Assembly: GCF_949987535.1 (NCBI RefSeq)
Contig: NC_080070.1
Coordinates: 7,498,016-7,562,015, forward strand
DNA length: 64,000 bases
Direction of reading: 5' to 3'
Source: Balaenoptera acutorostrata
Taxonomy: Eukaryota > Chordata > Mammalia > Artiodactyla > Balaenopteridae
Part shown: in pieces, positions 57,305 through 64,000 of the stretch
Layout of the letters: every line of letters starts with the position of its first letter
Position numbering within the stretch: the stretch's first letter is position 1
Made by a program: the position numbers and the translations under genes
Notes under the pieces: model-generated
Database searches by the model: none
The model's input: only the letters and a program-made list of their open reading frames with translations
Told to the model about the DNA's origin: nothing

Positions 57305-57406
57305 ATTGGATGGGAGCCCGCCTCGCGTCCCGCCAATCGGGGCGGCGCTTGGTTGGACGGGGGGGCCAAATAAAAGCGATGGCGATTGGGCTGCCGGGTT
57401 TGGCGC
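57305..57406 (+). promoter_or_regulatory. core promoter: CCAAT boxes, TATA-like, E2F-like
   Basis: Inverted CCAAT (ATTGG) at 57,305-57,309, CCAAT at 57,333-57,337, TATA-like CAAATAAAAG at 57,367-57,376, another inverted CCAAT at 57,385-57,389 and an E2F-like TTTGGCGC at 57,399-57,406. CCAAT boxes about 30 bases apart suit the NF-Y factor. The TATA-like motif places initiation at roughly 57,395-57,410. Confidence 0.7.
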
Positions 57407-57537
57407 TCGGTCCGGGAGCGTCCGACACCCAGTGGGACGCAGAAGGCGGTGGAGCCCCGGCGGCGGCAGCGGCGGCGGCGGCGGCGGCGCGCGGGAGCGG
57501 CGCGCGGGAGCGGCGCGGGCTGGGGCGCGGGGCGCAG
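57400..57537 (+). other. predicted non-coding first exon (5' UTR)
   Basis: The start is inferred 25-35 bases after the TATA-like motif; the end is the splice donor CAG|GTAACG (GT at 57,538). There is no ATG between the inferred start and the donor, so the exon would be untranslated. It contains a (CGG)-rich tract (about 57,458-57,490) and a duplicated GCGCGCGGGAGCG. If transcription began further upstream, an ATG at 57,379 would open an alanine-rich frame running to the donor. I consider that less likely because that ATG abuts the TATA-like motif. Confidence 0.55.
57458..57490 (+). repeat. (CGG)n tract in predicted 5' UTR
   Basis: About eleven CGG/CAG-type triplets with one CAG interruption lie just before the donor. 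CGG tracts in 5' UTRs can vary in length and form G-rich structures. Confidence 0.9.
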
Positions 57538-60415
57538 GTAACGCGCCGCTGTCGGGCCGGCCGGCCGGCGGTGCTCCGGAGCCCGGCGAGGGGCGGCGGC
57601 GGCGGTGGTGGGACATCCCCGCCGCCGCTCTGCCCGTCCCGGTATCGCCCCGAGCGGGCTCTCCCGGGGCGCCGCTTTGGCTGGCGGGGTGAGAGGAGAC
57701 CCTTCTGAAGGGGTCGTGGGTCCGGGCCGGCCCGCGCGACCGCCACGGGCGGGCAGTGCCGGACCCGGCGACCCGAGGCGGGAGCCCGGGCGGGCGCCGC
57801 GGGGGGCAAGCGAAGGGGTCCTCTCGCGCGCCCGCCCCTCCGGAGGCGCCGGGGCTGGGCTGGGGGCGCTCCGGTGCCCGGGGCGGGCCGGCCGCCCGAG
57901 CCCCGGTCTCCTTTGTGTGGAGCGCCGCGGCGGGAGCGCCCGGGTGGGACGGGACGCACACAAGTTGGTGGGACCTCGGCGCCGAGTGCGCACTCAGACA
58001 AAGGACGGACTGTGTCTCGGGGGAGCTCGGCGCGAGGAAGGGGCAGTGACACCGGGGCCTGACAGCGGGCGGGAGAGTGGCGTGGGGAGCGGCGGCCGCG
58101 GTGCAGCGGGCGGGCTCGGCTCCACGCCCCCTCCCCGTGAGGGCGCAGGCTCGGCCGGGGCCGCGGGGGCCGGGACGGCGCGCGGAGACCGGACTCCGAG
58201 CGGCCGCGCGTCTGACATTTCCCCGGAAAGGGGCTCCGGAGCTCCTCGTCTCCACCCGCTCGGACCAGGCGGTCCTGGCCGCCTTCGCCTTCTCGGCGGG
58301 CTTTCTGTTAAGTTTGAGGGAAGGGTCTCGCTGTTCTCCCCCTTCCCGGTTTTGTTCGTTTCGGAGGGCTTTCCGTCGAGTTCCCGCGTCATTGTGGCAC
58401 CCCTCCCCCCCGCCCACCCAAAAGTCGGTGCCACAGGGTCACTTTTTAAAAAAATGGGAGGAATGAGAAGCACGATATTTTGGAAAACTTGGTGAACTCA
58501 CGCCTGATGAGTCCCCACTTTCTAAAGAATCATAATCTTAAAAAAAAATTACAGGCTGTTTCGGCCAACTTGTGTGATACAGCTGAGACTGGCGACAGGT
58601 GCTAACGAAATCAGCTGTCATTTAGTAAGCGATTATTCCCCAAATCCCTAGGGGATGAATGAGGATGAGATGGTTGAAAGTTGATCACAAGAAAATGTTT
58701 ATGACAAACGTGTATTTAGGTGGTATGGTTAGCAATTTCTCATTAATTGGTCTTGTTTTCTGTGAACAATAGCTTTGTTGAGTCAGAAAAGGCTGGCTGC
58801 AGAAATGTTTGTTGCCTAAGAAATCGAATGTGTGCTGTCCACAGTTAAGTTAAACTTCCTTTGTTTGTCACACAGGATCTGTAAAATTTAAATTCATTTG
58901 GAAATAAAGATGTGTCTTTGGTATTTAAAAATATTTTACTACAAGGTTTACTTGCTGGGTTTGAAAGGTCATTATCAGCTTAGTTTTATGGCGTTTCAGT
59001 GTCACATAAAACAACATTTAAAACAATATTTTAAAAAAATCTTTAAAGAACACTAATGCTGACACAGTTGACTGTAATCTATACTTCTAGAGAGTTTTGA
59101 GATCGGTTGGGATCCTAACTGTTAGACCACCAGGGAGCTAGGGGGGGGTCTTGGAGTTTGTTTTCCATTACTCTTCATTCATGACCATTAGCAATTATTT
59201 TATGTTTGGAAATAAAAGTAGAACAAGTGTGTAATCCTAATTAGTTTATTGATCATTTTATTTGCAAGAAAATGAAAGCATTTAAGACATATTTTAATTT
59301 CCTTTTCATATTCCCTAAAGATAGGAATAGATAGGATGCTAGTCCTAGATATAAAGAATCCCATTCTCTCTTTTTGGAGGTGTGTTAGAGAATGTAATGT
59401 TTAAAGTCCTGGAAGCACTTAGGAAAATGGCATCTTAAATTCTAATTTTTGTGGAAAGTGAACATATTCAAAGAAAAGGAATTTAGAAACACATAGACAC
59501 TCTTCTGATTTGCATTGTTCTGATGATCTGATGTACAGCCTACTGTCTTATGGTTTCATAAAAATGGAGACAAAGAAATGCATTGTAAAAGTCTTTATTA
59601 CATATTTTGCAGTGTTGGACACCACTGAACGGACAGACATTCCAGGTGCTGTTCCTAAGTATTGTTTACATTTATATTAGTTGCTGGTAATTATATAAAA
59701 AAGTCTTGCCCATTGTTATGAGATGAACTAGTTACGCAGATTTTGGCAGAAATTTGGATCTTTTAGGATATAAAATTCCAGTTTTTCCCTTCTTGTGTAC
59801 ACTGTATTTGATAATTACTATCTTTGTACTTGTCACAAGATTTTTTTTTTAAGTTTTTTTGGGGAATTGGTTTTAAATTTTTTCTATTTGAATTGAGAAT
59901 GTTTAGTTTAAGTAGCAGTGATTAAAAGAACACACTTGTTGATTTAGTGTAATTAGGCAAAAAAAAAAAAAGAGCTCTAATACTTTTATACCAGCTTTGC
60001 CTTGCATGCGTACGTGTAAGTGATTATCTTTGTGTTGGCCACTTAAATTTTTAGGCACATTTCCCCAGCTCACCCTGAGGTTTTCCAGGATATCCTCCAT
60101 CCTTTGAGCTGGCATGCTCAAAGAGTGTGAATTAGGTTCTGTCCTGGCCTTAAAAAGTGATTAAGAAAGTTGAGCTGCTTTTAAAGAACTAACAGCAAGG
60201 AAAAATCCGCTTGTCAGCTGATCTAATGTCTTCTGGGGTCAATTAGAAATGATTTATGGATTTGCCTTGAAGTCTTTATGTCCGTACAAATGAAGAAAAC
60301 ATTTTCTGGGAATGATGAAGAATTCTAGATGGGCAGGTGAAATCTTCAGTTTGGAGGAGAGCAGGAGAGGAACAGCTCGTTAAGTTCAGAGAAAGCTTCA
60401 CTTGCTAGAGGCCTT
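57538..60415 (+). other. probable start of intron 1; no exon recognised
   Basis: After the donor, the CpG island continues to about 58,440 and then AT-rich DNA follows. A 45-base remnant at 59,105-59,150 ('tgttagaccaccagggagct') looks like a CHR SINE end. No second exon or conserved coding sequence is visible. Confidence 0.45.
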
Positions 60416-60419
60416 CCCT

Positions 60420-60605
60420 GTGCCTGCAAGGGCTTTGTTCATACCTTTATTGTAGCATGTATCCAATTGTATTGTAATCACTTGCTGGTGCCTCCGACTC
60501 CTTCACTACAGTCTTAAGTACCTTGAGTCAGAAGCTCTGTCTTACTTTTCTTTTTATACCTGGTGGTTGCTAGAGAGTAGGTGTTAATAGTTGAATGAAT
60601 GAAGG
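60420..60605 (+). repeat. L2 3' end, plus
   Basis: 'cactacagtcttaagtacct', 'gagtcagaagctctgtctta', 'gagagtaggtgttaatagtt' and 'gaatgaatga' give the L2 3' terminus in order. Confidence 0.7.
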
Positions 60606-61374
60606 AAATCCAAAAAATGTAAGGAAATAATTTGACAAAGGAAGTTGCAAAGGAAACAGGATATATTCATATTTATGTTGTGAGGAACTTTGGAAGGTGT
60701 TTTTCTCCCTCTTTGAGAGGCAGTGGTTATAAAGAAAAATAATTGTCAAGATGTACAAGTTCCAAGGTCTCTCCTAGTTATTAACACTCTGAGGTATTGA
60801 AAATTGGATATCCTTTAGGTGCAGCTATTGGTTTTCATGTTTGGTATTTCAGGCAGCTAGAGAGAACCTTGACGGATCATCTGGCTACCTAGCATATAGT
60901 ATCTGCTTAATTTGTGTTGAAATTGATAATTGTACAAAAATATAAGGGGCGAGTACATCTTTTAATCGTTAGGTGTCTAGTTACCATTAATGAGTTCTTT
61001 ATTGGAATAATTTGAGGTAGGTTTTGAAGCTAAAACTGAAGGAAGTAGTGCCAGTGTAATTACAGATTATTTATTGGGATGTTCTTCATCATTCTTTTAA
61101 AATGATATGATAAATGTAGATTTGTAAATCCAATAATATCTCAAAAGGCATAGCTGATAAATTTTTAAGATGGTTGCACTGTTTTATATCTTGCCACTGC
61201 ACCACTATGTGGTACAAAAATATGACAAAAATGAAGTGAAAAAAAAAGACATTAATATTAAAGAGCCTACTATTTGCCAGATTCTTTATTCATTCATTTG
61301 TTTGTTTGGTTTGTTTGTTTTTATTGGGGTAACATTCACATCAGAGGCTTTGTTTTTAATTCTTGTAAAAGCCA
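60606..61374. other. single-copy DNA, no exon recognised
   Basis: AT-rich intron-like DNA. A (TTTG)-rich run lies at 61,296-61,320. Confidence 0.4.
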
Positions 61375-61815
61375 CCTTGCATTCATCAACAGATGTTTGG
61401 ATAAACAAAACATGGGGTATACATACAATGGAATGTTCAGCTATTGAAGGAATGACGTACTGACACATATAATAACATGGGTGAAACTTGACAATGTTAT
61501 GCTAAGGAAAATAAGCCAGACACAGAGGGAAACAATTGTATGATTCCATTTATAGGAGGCACCTAGAACAGGCAAATTCCGAGACAGAAAGTAGAATTAG
61601 AGGTTACCAGGGGCAGAGGGGAGAGGGGAACGGGAAGATAGTGTTTAATTGGGACAGAGTTGCTGTTTGGAAGGTGAAAAAGTTCTGGACGTGGAAGGTG
61701 GTAATGGCTGCACAACATTTTGCATGTGTCTAATGCCACTGAATTGTGTGCTTAAAAATGGTTAAAATGGTAAATTTTATGTTATGTATGTTTTACCATA
61801 AAAAACTTTAACAAC
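61375..61815 (+). mobile_element. old L1 ORF2 end and 3' UTR, plus
   Basis: 'catcaacagatgtttggata', 'catacaatggaatgttcagc', 'aacatgggtgaaacttgaca', 'gtatgattccatttatagga', 'accaggggcagaggggagag' and 'ggtaaattttatgttatgta' are in forward L1 order with an A-rich tail. Frame is disrupted. Confidence 0.88.
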
Positions 61816-61834
61816 GACAACAACAAACTCTGCA

Positions 61835-61950
61835 AACCTTTACAGATAAGGAAACTTTGATGTAGAGGGTTAAGAATTTGCCCAGGATTATCCAGCTAGG
61901 AATTTGCAGTCAGGATCCAAACTTAGATTCTGTTTGGCTCCATTTTATCT
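61835..61950 (-). repeat. MIR SINE, minus
   Basis: 'tttacagataaggaaacttt', 'aagaatttgcccaggattat' and 'ccagctaggaatttgcagtc' are the reversed MIR core. Confidence 0.75.
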
Positions 61951-62159
61951 ACTTCGTGTTATCTGCTGGTCTCCTGGATGATTGAAGACGGATTGGTTCC
62001 AAGAAGAGTGAGTTTATTTGAATCAATCAGAGAGTTATATTTAAAAGTAGATAATTGTAGTTTTATGGGCTCTGATGCCCTAGACAAACTAAAAGATGTC
62101 TTTGTGGATTTCTTTTCAGCCGGAGTTGTACTAGTGTGCGCTCTGGGGGCAGTACAAGT

Positions 62160-62385
62160 TTTGAGAGTGTGGTCTTTGGAGTCACGTTGCTTGGGTTCCA
62201 GTTCCCGAACTGCCAGTTTGTGTCACGTTGTCCTTGATGTCTAAGTTCCCTATCTGTAAATTGGTGGTCCTAATGATAACTACTCATTCCATAAGGTTGT
62301 TGAGAGAGTTAAATGAGTTAATACATGTGAAGCCCTTAGAACTACAGCTGACACAAATTGTTTGATAAGTGATTCTTAGTTACTG
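62160..62385 (+). repeat. MIR SINE, plus
   Basis: 'tctttggagtcacgttgctt', 'tctaagttccctatctgtaa', 'ataaggttgttgagagagtt' and 'aaatgagttaatacatgtga' cover nearly the full MIR in order. Confidence 0.85.
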
Positions 62386-62519
62386 CACTAGTATTGTTTA
62401 TAAGAGTTGATGTACTTTCTCATTCATGGAACTAAACACTTCCCAGGCTTAAGTACGTGCTTAGAACCTGTATGTGAAGAAAACGGCGCCACGTACGCTT
62501 TCCATTTCTGTTTACTTTG

Positions 62520-62740
62520 AATTATGTATTGATTAAAAACAGGTAATATGTGTTCAATTAAAAAAACTGAAAACAATTTAGACGTTTATAAAGTGAAAAC
62601 TTTCTTGATCCCTGTAACCCCATTCCCTACCCTTAACAGTTTGCTGTATATTCTTCCCAAACTTTCCAGTGTATTCATATGAATATATATTAATACATGT
62701 ATTTTACAAAAACAGGATCAAGTTATTTTGTTATGAAACA
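62520..62740 (-). repeat. old L1M/HAL1-like 3' UTR, minus
   Basis: 'tgaaaacaatttagacgttt', 'cccattccctacccttaaca' and 'acaggatcaagttattttgt' match the reversed old L1 3' UTR type also at 7,480 and 15,660. Confidence 0.55.
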
Positions 62741-62799
62741 TTTTTTTAGGTCAATGCAGAGATCTGTTTCATTTTAAAAAGCTTGCTATTTCTTTAAAG

Positions 62800-62945
62800 C
62801 TTGCTATGTGGTCAACACTGTTTTAAGTGCTTTCATTTATTTTACATAGACACTGTAATAACAAGAGATGGAGAGCTTAGGTAACTAGTTAGTGGTAGAG
62901 TATGGATTTGAATTTGGGCATTTGGGCTTCAAAGCCCTGATTTCT
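62800..62945 (-). repeat. MIR fragment, minus
   Basis: 'ctatgtggtcaacactgttt', 'aagtgctttcatttatttta', 'gaactagttagtggtagagt'-like text and 'tttgaatttgggcatttggg' form a diverged reversed MIR. Confidence 0.65.
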
Positions 62946-62951
62946 CAGCCT

Positions 62952-62971
62952 GGGGTGGGGGGGGTGGGGGT

Positions 62972-63016
<45 letters not shown>
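62952..63016 (+). repeat. G-run plus (GT)22 tract
   Basis: GGGGTGGGGGGGGTGGGGG (62,952-62,970) gives at least four G runs of four or more, a G-quadruplex-capable motif on the + strand. It runs into 22 GT units (62,973-63,016), a classical Z-DNA-prone repeat. Confidence 0.95.
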
Positions 63017-63017
<1 letters not shown>

Positions 63018-63424
63018 CTTTGTTTTCGTAAGGCCCTCGAGTTACCCATGATTTTAGCATTTCTTAAAAGAGTTGTAAAACAACAGCAAATACCCCAAAA
63101 GAATATGCAAGGCGACTGGATGTGGCCTGCCAAGCCTCAAAGCACTTAACCATGTGGCTGTTTGCAGAAGTTTGCTGCCCTCTGCTCTAAGCTCTCAGGC
63201 TGTTTTGTTACGTGGAATACGCAGTATGCCGGCTTCTGTGCCGTCATGCAGTGAACCAGCCGTCTGTGTGGACGTTGTGCTCTCCCCGCAAGGAGGGAAC
63301 ATCCTTATGGAGCTTTGAACATTTGTGTGATGGCTTTCTATAGGGAGAATTGCTGGTTCAAGATTATGCACAGTTCAAGTTTTAATAGATGTTGCCAAAT
63401 CACTTTCTAGAGAGGTATCCATTT
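63017..63424. other. single-copy DNA, no exon recognised
   Basis: No repeat is recognised with confidence. 63,330-63,400 ('gagaattgctggttcaagat') is weakly L1-like. Confidence 0.4.
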
Positions 63425-64000
63425 TTTAGTGTGCAAAGTCAACTTTATTGAAGTGTAGTTTATATACATGAAAATGCACGTATTTGAAGGGTACAGTTTG
63501 AAGAGTTTTGACAAATGTAAACATCTGTGTAACTGTCACCTCAATCAAGATATAACCTTGCTATCATTTCAGAGTTCTTTTGTGCTCCCAACTGCCAGTC
63601 CTATTTCTCCTGTTTAAGAATTTCACATGAATGGAATTACGCAGAATATACATTTTTGTGACTGACTTCTTTGATCCAACATGTTTTTGAGATTTATCTA
63701 TGTTGTTGCTTGTTTCAGTAGTTTCTCTTTATTTCTCAGTAATATTCCATTGTGTGAATATCCTATGTTTTCTTCATTTACCTGTTGATGGGTCTGTGTA
63801 CCGTTTTGGCTCTTATTAGTAAAGCCTCTGTGACCATTTGGGCAAGCCTTTTGTGAACATATCTTCTACTTTCTCTTGGGTAAATACCTTGTAGTTAGAC
63901 TGTGGGGTCATGTGGTAAATATTGATTTAATTTTATGAGAAACTGCCAGACCATTTCCCCAAGCGATTGTCCCGTTTTGCGTGGAGTTAGGGTTGACTTG
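63425..64000 (-). mobile_element. L1 3' region, minus, runs off the window end
   Basis: 'caactttattgaagtgtagt', 'gaagggtacagtttgaagag', 'caatcaagatataaccttgc', 'cagtaatattccattgtgtg' and 'gaaactgccagaccatttcc' are the reversed L1 3' UTR and ORF2 end. The element continues past base 64,000, so its 5' limit is not visible. Confidence 0.88.

Larger units (their letters stand above)
56563..58440 (+). promoter_or_regulatory. strong CpG island with promoter
   Basis: About 1.9 kb of very G+C-rich, CpG-dense sequence begins and ends abruptly in AT-rich DNA. It contains GC boxes (ccccgccccgcccctcc near 56,936), E2F-like sites, CCAAT boxes, a TATA-like element and a good + strand splice donor. All of these point to a transcription start near 57,400 on the + strand. 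Long open frames in all six frames (up to 499 residues on the minus strand) are the expected by-product of few stop codons in G+C-rich DNA. Divergent minus-strand transcription is possible, as at many CpG islands. The gene cannot be named from what is visible. Confidence 0.88.

Noticed and set aside
56892..58473. Very long open frames on both strands of the CpG island (up to 499 residues)
   Set aside because: G+C-rich DNA lacks stop codons, giving overlapping long frames in all six frames. The translations are low-complexity Arg/Pro/Ala/Gly with no domain.

Overview
The window is vertebrate nuclear DNA, almost certainly from a cetacean (whale or dolphin). The evidence is at least fifteen copies of tRNA-derived SINEs of the CHR type (Cetacea-Hippo-Ruminant family). 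Many are the long form of about 300 bp, beginning 'ttccctggtggcgcagtggtt', with an RNA polymerase III B box (ggttcgagccc) and an A-rich aaataaata tail. LINE-1 3' ends are of cetartiodactyl type. I saw no BovB, Bov-tA or pig PRE1-type SINEs, which argues against a ruminant or pig. Older pan-mammalian layers (MIR, L2, MaLR LTRs, MER5A) lie underneath. There are no bacterial features, and I find no intact protein-coding gene. Family names are from memory of consensus sequences, not a database search.

Layout. Bases 1-56,500 look like a gene desert or long upstream region: single-copy AT-rich DNA carrying nested repeats. The clearest nests are a MIR split by an L1 that holds two CHR SINEs (545-2,580); an L2 split by a CHR SINE (15,835-16,900); an L1 beside a MER5A (23,243-23,855); an L1 with two SINEs (37,510-40,020); an old L1 holding a CHR-1 SINE that itself holds another SINE (49,020-51,420); and an L2 split by a probable solo LTR (52,956-54,590). 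Many insertions have target-site duplications that I could read directly. A small isolated CpG-rich patch lies at 8,545-8,885.

The main functional candidate is a strong CpG island at about 56,563-58,440. It has three CCAAT boxes in either orientation, a TATA-like CAAATAAAAG, E2F-type sites (TTCCCGCC twice, TTTGGCGC once), a perfect 7+2+7 inverted repeat, and a G+C-rich stretch with a CGG tract that ends at a good splice donor (CAG|GTAACG, 57,535/57,538). This reads as a + strand promoter with a non-coding first exon. The sequence from 57,538 to the window end would then be intron 1. I do not recognise the gene. The CCAAT/E2F/TATA layout resembles growth- or cell-cycle-linked housekeeping promoters, but that is inference.

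I found no previously undescribed biological system. The observations most worth checking are the unidentified promoter and its palindrome, the orphan CpG patch, a CHR SINE dimer inside one pair of target duplications, a GACA/GATA microsatellite grown from a SINE tail, and the solo LTR inside an L2.
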